A stretch of 64,000 nucleotides of DNA from JALYXV01 sp963791545. GTDB taxonomy: Bacteria; Actinomycetota; Acidimicrobiia; Acidimicrobiales; Palsa-688. The stretch is from NCBI GenBank assembly GCA_963791545.1, contig CAWBSR010000003.1, positions 185,096 through 249,095 of the forward strand, written 5' to 3'. Below, piece by piece: positions 31,508 through 42,400 of the stretch. The notes beneath the pieces are model-generated. The model was not told the DNA's origin, searched no databases, and worked only from the letters and a program-made list of their open reading frames with translations. A program made the translations under genes and the position numbers. How positions within the stretch are numbered: position 1 is the stretch's first letter; every line of letters starts with the position of its first letter.

Positions 31508-34323
31508 TGAATGCCCCCCTCGTTCTGGACGAGCACGGGACCGGTTCTCTCGACGGCGACTGGGACTTCTTCCCAGGCAACTTCACACTCCAGGACCTGA
31601 AGGACCTCCCGGCTCAATCCATCACGGTGCCAGGCCTTTGGGAAGCGCAAGGATGGCTCGGACTTGACGGGGTGGCCTGGTATCGGCGGACCTTCACCCT
31701 CGACAAAACTCAGCGGAGCGGTTGGTGGACGCTGCGTTTCGGGGCGGTCATGGACATCGCCGAAGTGTGGCTGAATGGCACCTTTCTTGGCATTCACGAC
31801 AACCCGTTCACCCCGTTTGCGTTCGACGCCACAAGCGCCCTCCGCGGCGGCGAAAACGTCGTGGCGGTGCGCGTGGTCGACCCCCCGGTCGACGATCCCG
31901 AGCACATCCGTCTGGTCCACGGGAAGCAGGGTTGGGCCAATCACGTTTTCCCCAGCCGACCCAGCCTTTACATGACCTACGGGGGCATCTGGCAATCGGT
32001 TTCCCTGCACCGCCACGGTCCGCTGGTCATAGAGGATGTGTTCGTCAATGGTGACCCGCATGCTCTTGCGGTAGAAGTGGCTCTGGGCAATCGAAGCACC
32101 GCCGCGGCTGCCGGCCGCCTCGGCGTGCGGGCCGTGGGCCGGGTATCCGAAATGCAGGCCGAGATCGGCGCCGGCGGCCGCCAGCGTCTCGTCGTCACCT
32201 TCGGGCCCACCCAGGCGTCCCGGTGGCAGCCCGCGGATCCGGCGCTGCACAACGCCACCATCGACGTCGTGACCGACGGCGAGGTGAGTGACGGACGGAT
32301 CGTGCGCTTCGGGCTGCGGACCGTGCGCGTGGCCGGCACCCGGCTGCTGGTGAACGACCGTCCCTATCGAATGAAAAGCGCGCTGGTGCAGGGCTTCGTG
32401 GCCGACGGCCTTTACACCGAAGGGCCCCGGGCCGCGATCGAGGCCGAAGTCCGCGCCGCACGAGCCATGGGGTTCAACACTCTTCGCTTGCACATCAAGG
32501 CCTTCGACCCCCTCTATCTCGACGTCTGCGACGAACTCGGCATGCTGCTGCATTGCGACATCCCCGTAGCCGAGCCGATCGCTCATGAAGAACTCGGCGG
32601 CGACGGCGATTCCCTCGTCTCCCGGCGCGCCGTGCAAGCGGTCCGCGAGCAGATCTGCCGTGATCGCAACCACCCCAGCGTCATTCTCTGGTCGCTCATG
32701 AACGAATTGGGACTCGACCGGCTCGAGTCGCGGGCCTGGGACGGCTACGAGCGCTTCGCGAGGGCGTTGGTTGCGACGGCCAGGGAAGTCGATCCGACCC
32801 GCCCCGTGATCGAAAACGACTGGGTGGAGCCTGACCCGGGCCGGGTTTTCGGGGCCGACGTGCTGACCGCCCATTGGTACGGCCGGCTGCACTCGGAGTA
32901 CCTCGACAAGATCGAGCGGGCATGCGCGCGCTGGGCGGAGGTGGATAGGCCCCTGTTCGTAACCGAATTCGGCGACTGGGGCCTGCCCCAGATGCCGCGA
33001 CGGCCCGAGCCTCCGTTCTGGGACACCCACGAAATTTATGCGGCGGGACTGGTCGCCACCTTGTGGCCGGCGACAGTCGACCGGTTCGTGACCGAGACGC
33101 AGCGTTACCAGGGGTTGTCGGACCGATTGCAGGCCGAGGTATTCCGGCGCCATGATCACATCGGCGGCTACTGCCTGACCGAGCTGACCGACGTTCCCCA
33201 CGAACTGAACGGCCTGCTCGACCTGCGGCGGGACCCCAAAACCATCGCCGTCCGCGAGATGACACGGGCCAACCAGACTGTCTTGCCGATGCTCGCGCTC
33301 GACAGTTTGGTCGTCGTGGCGGGCGACTACATCCGGGCCGGGTTGCATATCGCCAACGACGGTGAACGCCTCGACGACGTTGTCGTCGAGGCCCGGTTCG
33401 GCGAGACCGGCGGGCCGTTGCCGATCGACGATCTCCTGACCCAGCAGATGCCTGACATGGCCCCCGAAGCTGCCGCCGACCGCTTCAACGAGTCCCTCTG
33501 GGCGATTCGGGCGGAGTTCCTGGCCGCACACCGGCCAACGCGACTCGGCACCGTGTTGATCGCCGCTCCGAAAGTTCCCGGCTCCCATGACCTGATCGTC
33601 CGCCTCCAGGCGGGCGGCCGCCTGCTGGCGGAGAACCGCTACACCCTCCATGTCGTCGCCGTCCCGGATGCGCCGGTCGCGGTACAGGTGATCGGCTCCG
33701 CCACCGGCATGCTCGACGCCCTCGAGCGGGTGGGCGCCCGAGTCGGCGACCCGGGAACCGTCGTCGTCGCTGAGGGTTGCCTGGATGAGACCGCGGGCGA
33801 GCACATCGGCCGACTCCTGGCCGCCGGCGAGGTGGTGGTCGTACTCGCCCAGAGCCCGGCCGCGGCCACCCAATACCCCGTGCCGGTCGCGATGCAAACA
33901 GTGGAGACAGTGTGGGGTTCGTCGGTGTTCCATTTCACGACCGACCATGGCGCCCTACCTTCACTACCGCGGCGCAACGTGCTGGTGGCCGAGGACTCAA
34001 CCGTGCAGGCCCACAGCGTGGTCACCCGCGTCGGGGACAAGGCGTTTCCCGACACCCCCGTTGTCATTGCCTACAAGCCTGTGCCGGGCTCCATGACCGG
34101 CACCGTGGTAGGCAGTCATCCCGTCGCCGCCGGTCGGCTGGTGTTCTGCCAATACCGACTGTGCGAAAGCGCGGCCTCCGGGGACGCCGCGGCACGCGCC
34201 GTCCTCGCCGACCTGCTGCGATGGGCGAGCCTGCCCCGCCCGATCCTGACCTCAGAGGAAGCGCGCCTTTCCGACGGACGGCGCGTCGCACGCTATTGCC
34301 ACGTGCGGGAGACCGCCCGGTGA
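31507..34323 (+). CDS. Glycoside hydrolase family 2 protein
   Basis: A 938-residue protein from GTG 31507. Residues ~1-165 form the sugar-binding jelly roll (LPAQSITVPGLWEAQGW, WYRRTFTL), ~170-275 an Ig-like domain, and ~280-560 the TIM barrel. The acid/base is Glu400 in ILWSLMNELG, and the nucleophile is Glu487 in LFVTEFGDWGLP. About 370 further residues of β-type domains follow, longer than β-glucuronidase. There is no signal peptide, so it is cytoplasmic. β-galactosidase, β-glucuronidase and β-mannosidase activities all occur in GH2; the downstream galT and galK favour release of galactose. Confidence 0.9.
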   Translation: MNAPLVLDEHGTGSLDGDWDFFPGNFTLQDLKDLPAQSITVPGLWEAQGWLGLDGVAWYRRTFTLDKTQRSGWWTLRFGAVMDIAEVWLNGTFLGIHDNPFTPFAFDATSALRGGENVVAVRVVDPPVDDPEHIRLVHGKQGWANHVFPSRPSLYMTYGGIWQSVSLHRHGPLVIEDVFVNGDPHALAVEVALGNRSTAAAAGRLGVRAVGRVSEMQAEIGAGGRQRLVVTFGPTQASRWQPADPALHNATIDVVTDGEVSDGRIVRFGLRTVRVAGTRLLVNDRPYRMKSALVQGFVADGLYTEGPRAAIEAEVRAARAMGFNTLRLHIKAFDPLYLDVCDELGMLLHCDIPVAEPIAHEELGGDGDSLVSRRAVQAVREQICRDRNHPSVILWSLMNELGLDRLESRAWDGYERFARALVATAREVDPTRPVIENDWVEPDPGRVFGADVLTAHWYGRLHSEYLDKIERACARWAEVDRPLFVTEFGDWGLPQMPRRPEPPFWDTHEIYAAGLVATLWPATVDRFVTETQRYQGLSDRLQAEVFRRHDHIGGYCLTELTDVPHELNGLLDLRRDPKTIAVREMTRANQTVLPMLALDSLVVVAGDYIRAGLHIANDGERLDDVVVEARFGETGGPLPIDDLLTQQMPDMAPEAAADRFNESLWAIRAEFLAAHRPTRLGTVLIAAPKVPGSHDLIVRLQAGGRLLAENRYTLHVVAVPDAPVAVQVIGSATGMLDALERVGARVGDPGTVVVAEGCLDETAGEHIGRLLAAGEVVVVLAQSPAAATQYPVPVAMQTVETVWGSSVFHFTTDHGALPSLPRRNVLVAEDSTVQAHSVVTRVGDKAFPDTPVVIAYKPVPGSMTGTVVGSHPVAAGRLVFCQYRLCESAASGDAAARAVLADLLRWASLPRPILTSEEARLSDGRRVARYCHVRETAR

Positions 34324-35327
34324 CTTTTGAACGCCGGTGCGATCCACTCTCGGGCGAGTGGCGGATCTTTGCCGGTGGCCGCCAAAACCGCACCTTTCTG
34401 CCACCCGCGGAGCAATGCCCCTTGTGCCCGACATGCGACCCAGCAGCCCCCACCGAGGTGCCTTGGGAATCGTTCGAGATTGCCGTGTTCGACAACCGCT
34501 TCCCGTCGCTCGTCGCGTGCCCGCCTCCGCCGACGTCGCGTCCCGGGCCCCCGTACCAGATTGCACCGGCGGCCGGCGCAACTGAGGTCATCGTCTATTC
34601 GGATGACCACACCGCCACCCTCGCCGATCTCGGCCACGAGCGGCTCCGCCTACTTGTCGACGTGTGGGCCGACCGCTACGCCGCCCTTGGCGCCCGGGAT
34701 GCGGTGGCCTACGTCTTCGTCTTCGAAAACCGGGGCGAGGCCGTGGGGGTGACCCTCAATCATCCCCACGGTCAGGTGTACGGCTATCCCGAGATCCCCC
34801 CGCTGCCGGCGCGGGAACTGGCGATCGCAACCCGCCATCGGGCCCAACACGGCACATGCCTGCTGTGCGATCTCGTCGGTGAGGAACGGGTACGTGGCGT
34901 AAGGGTCGTTGCCCAAAACGAGGTCTTCATTGCGTTCGTCCCCTTTGCGGCCCGATTTCCCTTCGAGGTCCACGTTCTGAGCCAACGCCACGCGCCGTCC
35001 CTGCTCGATCTCAGCGACGTCGAGCGCGACGCCCTCGCCCACATTGTCGAAGAGGTCGTCGCCGGTTACGACCGGCTCTTCGCCTTCCCGCTGCCCTATG
35101 TGATGTCCATCCACCAGGCGCCGACGGGACCGGGCGACTGGCAGCCCATCAGCCATTTTCACATTGAATTCACCCCTCTGCACCGCAACGCCGACCGTCT
35201 CAAGTACCTGGCCGGCTCCGAGCTTGGCGCCGGGGCCTTCCTAAACGACGTGGCGCCCGAACAGGCGGCATCGGACCTGCGCGCCGCGGTCCGACTGGCC
35301 ACCGCCAGCCGGCGGCCGCCGATCTAG
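34320..35327 (+). CDS. galT: Galactose-1-phosphate uridylyltransferase
   Basis: A 335-residue enzyme from GTG 34320, overlapping the GH2 stop as GTGA. The active site HPHGQVYGYPEIP has the nucleophilic histidine. Zinc cysteines are visible in CPLCPTCD and again CLLCDLV. FENRGEAVGVTLNHPHG and SIHQAPTGPGDWQPISHFHIEF are GalT signatures. It exchanges galactose-1-phosphate and UDP-glucose. The longer frame from 33912 lies inside the GH2 gene. Stop TAG is directly followed by the galK ATG. Confidence 0.95.
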   Translation: MTFERRCDPLSGEWRIFAGGRQNRTFLPPAEQCPLCPTCDPAAPTEVPWESFEIAVFDNRFPSLVACPPPPTSRPGPPYQIAPAAGATEVIVYSDDHTATLADLGHERLRLLVDVWADRYAALGARDAVAYVFVFENRGEAVGVTLNHPHGQVYGYPEIPPLPARELAIATRHRAQHGTCLLCDLVGEERVRGVRVVAQNEVFIAFVPFAARFPFEVHVLSQRHAPSLLDLSDVERDALAHIVEEVVAGYDRLFAFPLPYVMSIHQAPTGPGDWQPISHFHIEFTPLHRNADRLKYLAGSELGAGAFLNDVAPEQAASDLRAAVRLATASRRPPI

Positions 35328-36347
35328 ATGGTGCGGGCGTTCGCCCCGGGGCGGGTCAACCTGATCGGAGACCACACCGACTACACCGGGGGGCTGGCCT
35401 TTCCCATGGCCATCGATTTGGGCACCACCGTGACCGGGTCGGTGGATGGCGACGACGTGCGATTCACGTCGGAGCAGCTGCCGGGCGAGGCTGCCATCCC
35501 CCTTGACGTGGCCGAGCCGGCCGTCGTCGAACCGCCGTGGGCGCGCTATGTGGCCGGCGTCGTTTCGGTTCTCCGACCCCCCCACGGTTTCCGGGGCCGG
35601 CTGGCCACGAGTCTTCCGATCGGGGCGGGGTTGTCGTCCAGCGCCGCCCTCGAGGTGGCGGTGGCCTTGGCGCTGGGCTTCACCGGTTCAGGGCTCGAGT
35701 TGGCTCTCGCGTGCCAACAGGCCGAGCATGCCGCCAGCGGCGTCCCCTGCGGCATCATGGACCAGCTCACATCGGCGTCGGGCGTCGCTGGTCATGCCCT
35801 CCTGATCGATTGCGGGGCGCTGACCGTGACGCCGGTGGCGCTCCCCGACGATGCCGAGGTGGTGGTCGTTCATTCCGGCGAGGCGCGCCGCCTGGCCGAC
35901 TCCGCCTATGCCGAGCGGCGGCAGTGCTGTCAGCAGGCCGAGGCGTTGATCGGGCCCCTCGCCAGGGCGGACATTGCCTCGGCGGCGCAGCTGCTTGACC
36001 CGGTGCTGCGAGCCCGGGCCCGCCATGTCGTCTCCGAGAACGCCCGCGTTCGAGAGTTCGCGGGAGCACTGCACGACGGCGACCTCCGCCAATGCGGCGC
36101 CATCATGGCGGCCAGCCACGAAAGTATGAGGGCCGACTTCGAAGTGTCCACTCGCGGCGTCGACGAGTTGGTGGCTGAGCTCGTGGCCACGCCAGGAGTC
36201 TTCGGCGCCCGCCTCACCGGTGCCGGGTTCGGGGGCTGCGTGGTGGCTCTCGCCCGCCCCGGTGCCCTACACCGTGGTTGGGTCGTTCGAGCCGTCGACG
36301 GTGCCCGGGTGTTGGCGGACCACGACGGCGAGCGACGTTCGCGTTGA
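35328..36347 (+). CDS. galK: Galactokinase
   Basis: A 339-residue GHMP kinase. The N-terminal galactokinase signature is PGRVNLIGDHTDYTGG, the phosphate loop is LPIGAGLSSSAALEVAVAL, and the third motif is GARLTGAGFGGCVVAL. GIMDQLTSA holds the catalytic Asp region. ATG 35328 immediately follows the galT stop. It is the last gene of the operon and makes galactose-1-phosphate for GalT. About 285 bp without a gene follow before the convergent membrane-protein gene. Confidence 0.95.
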   Translation: MVRAFAPGRVNLIGDHTDYTGGLAFPMAIDLGTTVTGSVDGDDVRFTSEQLPGEAAIPLDVAEPAVVEPPWARYVAGVVSVLRPPHGFRGRLATSLPIGAGLSSSAALEVAVALALGFTGSGLELALACQQAEHAASGVPCGIMDQLTSASGVAGHALLIDCGALTVTPVALPDDAEVVVVHSGEARRLADSAYAERRQCCQQAEALIGPLARADIASAAQLLDPVLRARARHVVSENARVREFAGALHDGDLRQCGAIMAASHESMRADFEVSTRGVDELVAELVATPGVFGARLTGAGFGGCVVALARPGALHRGWVVRAVDGARVLADHDGERRSR

Positions 36348-36631
36348 GGGTTCAAAAGGCGACGGCGGGGATATCGGACCCGGCGGCCCGGCGGGCGGTG
36401 GTGGTGAGCGGATTCGGGTTGCGGCTGCGACAGAAACAGAAATGACCTTCGGCGACGAGGACGAACATCGCTTTTCACGGCCCACGTCGTAAACGGCGCA
36501 GTTCTGGGGAAGTTGACCCAATGATCCCTGGGGGACGTCTTAGGTGCAAGGGGACGAATCCCACAGCGCCGCTGGTTGCAGGGAGAATCGGCCGCGTGGA
36601 GTCGCAATCGACGGGCCGGTCAGTTGGCTGG
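36348..36631. other. Convergent intergenic region after galK
   Basis: No supportable gene. It contains GC-rich inverted stretches (GGACCCGGCGGCCCGGCGGG) but no hairpin followed by T's that I could verify as a terminator. Confidence 0.5.
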
Positions 36632-37303
36632 TCAGTTGGCGGGCTGGCCGGGTTCGCCCAAGGCGGGGGACCAGTCTCCATGTTCCTGATCCAGGCGATC
36701 GGCTACTCGCCGGGACGCGTCACCGAGTGACAGGAAGCGATTGTCGGTCACCGAACGGGCGGCACCACCCGAATCGAGAACATCGACTCTCGTGGGCCCC
36801 TCACTGGCCATGGCCTCGGCTACCGCTCCGGCCTGTTCGCCTGCCGGGACGTCTATCCCGACGATCACTCCGTCGGCGGCTGCCGACGCCTCAGCGGGAC
36901 CCTGCGCTCCCAGCCCTCCCGCAATGACCAAGCCGATGACGGTGCCGCCGAAACCAGTGATCAGCACGTAGGTGAGCAGTCTCGTAGACAACCCCCAGCT
37001 TCCCACCGGCACCAGGGCCGCCAAGGCACCGAGCAGGGCACCGATGACCGCGCCCGCGGTCACGGTCACCAGCAACGGCTTCTGAGCCGGAGCGGGAACC
37101 ACATTGAGTGCGGGAAGAGGGACAGCACCGTTCATCTCCTCCTGCTGCTCGGCGACGAGTGACTTTCTCCTGTCGTTGTGGTCGCCGTAGGCCACCGATC
37201 CGGGATCGCCACCCAGTGGAATCGCCTTGGCCACCGCCCTCTTCGCCTTTTCCTCAGTGGTGAACGAGCCGATGACCCTATCGATGGGATGAGTCTCTCC
37301 CAT
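36632..37303 (-). CDS. Stress-type membrane protein (YflT/17M-like N-terminus, two TM)
   Basis: A 223-residue protein starting at ATG 37303 behind AGGGAGG; the frame is open to 37390. The N-terminus (DRVIGSFTTEEKAKRAVAKA) resembles the general-stress 17M/YflT domain in which a short motif is used to recognise a variable loop. Two hydrophobic helices follow (TAGAVIGALLGALAALVPVG and a Gly-rich LLTYVLITGFGGTVIGLVIAG). The C-terminal half has DGVIVGIDVPAGEQAGAVAEAM, a second small α/β segment. Function is unknown; membrane location is predicted. Confidence 0.7.
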   Translation of the reverse strand: MGETHPIDRVIGSFTTEEKAKRAVAKAIPLGGDPGSVAYGDHNDRRKSLVAEQQEEMNGAVPLPALNVVPAPAQKPLLVTVTAGAVIGALLGALAALVPVGSWGLSTRLLTYVLITGFGGTVIGLVIAGGLGAQGPAEASAAADGVIVGIDVPAGEQAGAVAEAMASEGPTRVDVLDSGGAARSVTDNRFLSLGDASRRVADRLDQEHGDWSPALGEPGQPAN

Positions 37304-37490
37304 GCCGCCTCCCTGTCGATCTTGCTTCCTGCCGACCACCGCCGAACGGTCGATCGAGGCTCCTTCTACCCATGTCGGCGAACACTGCACACATCCCTGG
37401 CGGCGTGGGCATTTCCCCGACCACCCTTGATTCCGCGTTATCTACTCGGCATGGCGCCAGGACGCGACCACAGCTTGAAGGGGTTTGCGG

Positions 37491-39476
37491 CTACGCCCGG
37501 GAGCCGAGGGCAGGCGGACCGGTCTGTTCATTCCACAGCGTGCGCCGCAGCCCTGACGAGCGGGCGATCGGCCGGGTTATGGCAGCCCGTATTGCCGCTT
37601 CTGTACCCACCAGGATCAGGTGATCGCGGGCCCTGGTGATGGCGGTGTACACCAGTTCCCGGGTGAGGATCGGCGATGCCGGGTCGGGAAGCAGGACCGC
37701 GACGCCGCTGAACTGAGACCCCTGGCTTTTGTGCACCGTCATCGCGTACACGGTGTCAACGGCTGCCAAGCGGGTGGGGCTGAACTCGAGCACCTCACCG
37801 CGCCGTTCGAACGCCGCCCTCACCTGGCCGCCGGCGACCGCCACCACGACGCCGGTATCGCCATTGAACAGGCGCAGCCCGTAGTCGTTCTCGGTTACCA
37901 GAAGGGGACGCCCGACATACCACGTCCCTTCGGCCGCGAAGCCATCGATCTCGGCCGCCAACCAGCTCTCGATGCGCGGCATCCACGTCGCCACGCCGTA
38001 AGCCCCGAGGCGGTGGGCGCACAGCAGGCGGAACGCGCCCAGCGCTTCGATCGCCGCCTTGGCCTCGCCCGCCCGGGCGGCCGAGGTGACCCGCCAACCA
38101 GCGGCGACGACGGCGGTTCGGACAGGAACAAGCGCCCGTCGTGCCCCGGGTTCGGCAATATCGACGGGAATCCATTGCACATCGGGCGGCCGGGCCTCGA
38201 GCAGTCCCAATGCCCTGTCGGCGTCGCCCTGACGAACCGCTTCCGCCAACGCGGCGATCCCTCCGCCGAAGCGATGGACCTGGCGCAGCAGGACGATCCC
38301 GTCGCCGATTCCGGTTCCCGCCACCGGGGATGCGGCCGCCACCCGGTGATGGGCCACCGATTCCAACAAGTCCCGAGCTGACGTGCGCATCACCAAGCCG
38401 CCTGCGACCGGGCCCACCACGTCGCCGAGGACCGCCCCTGCCTCCACAGACGCCAGCTGCTCCGGATCACCCACCAACACCAGCCGGGCGTTGGAGCGGA
38501 CCGCCTCCACCAGGCGGGCCATCAGGGACAACGACACCATCGAGGTTTCGTCGACGATGACGATGTCGTGGGGGAGCCGGTTGCCCCGGTTGTGGCGGAA
38601 CCGGTTGCCCGCCGGGCTGTCGGGTCGCCATCCGAGCAGGCGATGCAGCGTCGACGCGCCCACCGCCAGGAGCCGCGCCCGCGTCGCCTCGCCGACTTCG
38701 AGGGTGGCCGCCTCGCCATGTACCGCCTCCTCCAGACGCGCCGCCGCCTTGCCCGTCGGCGCCGCCAGGGCGACCATCGGTGGCGCAGCCCCGGCCGCCG
38801 CGGCCTGCTCGTCCAGCAGGGCCAGGATGCGGGCAACGGTTGTGGTCTTGCCGGTGCCAGGACCACCGGCCACCACCGAGAACCGGCGCAGGATCGCAGA
38901 CGCCGCCGCCAGGCGCTGGTAGTCCGGCTCGGGTGGGGAGCCGGAGAACATGCGGGCCAGCCCATCGGCGAGCAAACCCAGGTCAACGCCCACCGCGGGA
39001 TCTTGGCTGCGGCCCGTCAGGTCGGCCGCCACCTGGCACTCCTCCCCCCAGTACCGGTCCAGGTACAGCAGGGTGCCGACGAGGCGCAGTGGGCGACCGG
39101 CCGGCCCATCGATGCCGACTGCGACCAGAGGACTGGCAGCCAGGCGTTCCAACCATTCGCCCGCGTCGGGCCACGGCAGTTGTTGGACATCCACGGGAAG
39201 GTCGGCGTCGATGATCACGCTGCCCCGGACGGTGGCCAGGTCGGTGCACACGTGGCCCAGGCGAGGTGCCCGCACCGCCAGCGCCGCGCCCAGCAGGACC
39301 ACGTCGTCATCGTCACCGCCGAAGCGCCCCAGCCGCAGAGCGACGTGCAGGTCGGCGGCCGCCAGTACCCCGGCGTCGTTGAAGGACCGCAGCCGCCCCG
39401 GGGCGTGCTGCGCCCGGCGGACATCGAAGCGGTCGAACTCCACTCCGGCGCCCACTCCAACGGCGACGATGCTCAC
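37491..39476 (-). CDS. recD: Exodeoxyribonuclease V alpha subunit (RecD)
   Basis: A 661-residue SF1B helicase. GTG 39476 overlaps the recB TGA; the open frame to 39761 is not used. Walker A is VVAGGPGTGKTTTVARIL, motif II is VIVDETSMVSL, and motif VI near the C-terminus is VYTAITRARDHLILVG. YAMTVHKSQGSQF is also present. RecD is the 5'-3' motor of RecBCD. The order recC-recB-recD with overlapping ends is complete here, showing an intact RecBCD complex in this organism. Confidence 0.95.
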   Translation of the reverse strand: MSIVAVGVGAGVEFDRFDVRRAQHAPGRLRSFNDAGVLAAADLHVALRLGRFGGDDDDVVLLGAALAVRAPRLGHVCTDLATVRGSVIIDADLPVDVQQLPWPDAGEWLERLAASPLVAVGIDGPAGRPLRLVGTLLYLDRYWGEECQVAADLTGRSQDPAVGVDLGLLADGLARMFSGSPPEPDYQRLAAASAILRRFSVVAGGPGTGKTTTVARILALLDEQAAAAGAAPPMVALAAPTGKAAARLEEAVHGEAATLEVGEATRARLLAVGASTLHRLLGWRPDSPAGNRFRHNRGNRLPHDIVIVDETSMVSLSLMARLVEAVRSNARLVLVGDPEQLASVEAGAVLGDVVGPVAGGLVMRTSARDLLESVAHHRVAAASPVAGTGIGDGIVLLRQVHRFGGGIAALAEAVRQGDADRALGLLEARPPDVQWIPVDIAEPGARRALVPVRTAVVAAGWRVTSAARAGEAKAAIEALGAFRLLCAHRLGAYGVATWMPRIESWLAAEIDGFAAEGTWYVGRPLLVTENDYGLRLFNGDTGVVVAVAGGQVRAAFERRGEVLEFSPTRLAAVDTVYAMTVHKSQGSQFSGVAVLLPDPASPILTRELVYTAITRARDHLILVGTEAAIRAAITRPIARSSGLRRTLWNEQTGPPALGSRA

Positions 39477-42400
39477 GCTGGCACCAGCCCTCGGTCGAGG
39501 AGGTCGCTGAGCTCCTCGATGAAGGCAGTGGGCGGCCGCCACGCGAAGACCCCGCACGGCTGGGAACCGACCCGAGGGGTGGCGTCGCCGGTCATGCCCC
39601 GGATAAAGAGGTAGGCAACGCCGGCCAGGTTGTGCTCGGCGTGATACCCCGGTAGGCGCCAGCGCAGGTAGCGGTGCAACGCGGCCAGGTACAACACCGC
39701 CTGCAGCGGATAGTGGTTCCGCTGCATCTCCTCCACTACGGCATCGGGGCGGTAATGCCACACGGTCAGGATCTCGCCGGACGCCGCCAACCGGTTGGTC
39801 TTGTAGTCGACGACGGCGAAGCGCTGCCTACCCTCGGGGCCGTGGGTGCGGAGCACCAGGTCGAGGCTGCCGGTTAGGTAACCCCGCAGGTCACCCACCA
39901 GGTTGGGATCGGCCAGGCGGGGGGCGTAACCCGCCAAGGGGTCACCGGGGGGAAGATGCCGCTCGAACAGTGACGCCACGTCAACGACGGTAAGCGAAGC
40001 GGTCGGCAGGTCCCCACCGACGAGCGGCAGTTCGAAGGCCATCTCATTGATCCGGTCAGCGGTGGGGATGTCACGGAGCCGCACCTCGCCCAGCAAGGGG
40101 CCGAATGGGGTCTCGATGGCGGCGCGCAGCCCGGCCACGGCCGTGGCCAGATCGCCCAGGTCGATGCGTTGGCGGCGTTGCTCAACCGCCACCGCCGCCA
40201 CCAGCGAGGCGTCCAAATCGGCGGCGGTGAAATCCGTCGCCTCAAAGACGCTGTGCACAAACGTCCCCACGTCCCGGCCACCGGGCATGGCAGCCAGCGG
40301 GACCGGCAACGACCGCAGCCTCGTCTCAACAGCCCCGGCCTCCGACGCCGACTCGTCGGCCAACCCAACCAAAGGAACCGTCCCCCCGACCTCATCGGAC
40401 ACGGTGTCCTGCTCGTTCTCGCTCGCCACCCGGGCGTCGTGAACGCCGGCCGTGATCCCGCTGTACGACGTCCGCCGCCAGCGGGCGTCGAGAGTGCGGT
40501 CGAACCGGCCCGCGACGAGATCCACCGCCGGCCGCGACGGCCCCTCCCAGACCGTGGCACTGCCCCCGTCACTCTCTTCCACGCTGATGCAACCGGTGGC
40601 GGCCGTCGCCAGGGCGGAGAAACGGACGGCCACCTCGTCATCCGCCGGCACCCCGGTTCCCTCCACCGCCACGTTGCCATTCTCGTCGCGTGAGAACAGC
40701 AGCCGATCCAGGGGGGAATTCCGGCCTTCCCACGAGCCCGCCCACCACACCACTGCCTGATGCTGCGCCCTGGTCAGGGCGACATAAGCGAGACGGAGAT
40801 CCTCACCTCTCTGCTCGCTTATGTGACGCTTCCGATGGGCAGCAAATCCCGGTCCCCCTTTTCCCCCTATGTCTATGGTGCGCTCGTAGCTGGCGTCGGG
40901 GTCATGAAAGATCGGCGGCTCGTCCTCGGACGTCCAGTGGTCCCAGAGGTAGGGGTAATAGACGATCGGGAACTCGAGCCCCTTGCTGCGATGGATGGTC
41001 AGCACCTGGACCGCCTCGGCGTCGGAGTCGAGGCGGCGGCTGCGCTCCTCGTTGCCCGTGTCCTGGTCGGCCTCGGCGATGCGCAGGCGCAGCCAGGCGC
41101 CCAGCGCGGTCACGCCGAGTTGGTCGGAGATGGCGGCCGCGTGCAGGAGCTGCCCGGCGTGGCGGATGTCGGTGAGCTCCCGCTCGCCTTCCGGTCGGGC
41201 CAGGACCCGGCCCGGCAGGCCCTCGGAATGGGTGATGTCCTCGAGCAGGGAAGCGACCCCCCGGCGGCGCAGCAGGCTGGCCCACTGGTGCAGCCGGGCG
41301 TGGAGGCCTTCCCAGGCCCGGTCGTCGGTCGCCGCCACCTGCTCGGCTGTCCAGCCGAGGAAGCTGGTCAGGGCGACCGAAGCGGCCCGGGTCGACGATG
41401 TCGGCCGTTCCAGCGCCTCCAGGAGACGCAGCCACTCCCTGGCGGTCGGGGTGGCGAACACACTGCCTGCCCCGTTGATCACCGCCGGGATGCCCACCAG
41501 GTCCAAGGCGTCGCGAATCATGGCGGCGTGGCGGTTGGTCCGCACCAGCACCGCCAGGTCGCCGGGCCGTACCCGCCGCACGCCCGCTTCGGAACCGTCG
41601 GACCGCCGGGTGACGATCTCGGCGGGGGACGAGAGCAGCCGGACCAGGTCACCCGCCAGGTCGGCCGCGATATGGCGCCGCGCCGCGGGCGCCGAGGCGA
41701 ATCCCTGGGGGCTGAGGCTGACCATCCCGCTGTCGCGGCGCACAATCCGCATTCGCAGCGGCGCCGTCACGGGCGCGCCCGACAGTCGGGGTAGCCGGTG
41801 CGCCGGAGCGGCGTCGACCCGCCGGTAGGCGATGCTCTCGTCGCCCAGCTTGGCCCCGCCGAACACGGTGTCGTAGGCGTCCAGCAGGCCCTTGTCGCTG
41901 CGCCAGTTGGTGTCCAACGTGGCTTTGGTCCCCGCCGCCCGGGCCGCGTCCAGGTAGGCGAAGACGTCGGCGCCGCGGAAAGCGTAAATCGCCTGCTTGG
42001 GGTCCCCGATCAGCACCAGGCTGGTGGGACCGGTGCCGAAGGCCCGCCGCATGATCTCCCACTGGACGGGGTCGGTGTCCTGGAACTCGTCGACGAGCAC
42101 CACCTCGTAGTGGTCACGCAGGCGCTGGCAGGCGGCGGCGCCCCGGGCCTCGTCGGCGAGGGTGTTGCGCAGGCGAACCAGGAGGTCGTCGTAGGTGATG
42201 ATCCCGAGGCGGCGCTTGCGCCGCTCGACCTCGACCCTGACCGCCTCCGCCAGCCGCCGCCGCATCCCAGGCGTCGACGAGTCAGGGGCGCCGCGCGGTT
42301 CGAGAGGGGAAAAGGAGTTGTCGATGGCGGTACGTGCAATGAGCAACGCTTCGGCCCGGTTGAAGGGCGGCTTCCCGTCACTCCGGTAGAACTTCCGAAT

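Noticed and set aside
30934..33948. 1004-residue minus-strand open frame
   Set aside because: Shadow over the dehydrogenase and GH2 genes, which have catalytic motifs and overlapping operon junctions on the plus strand.
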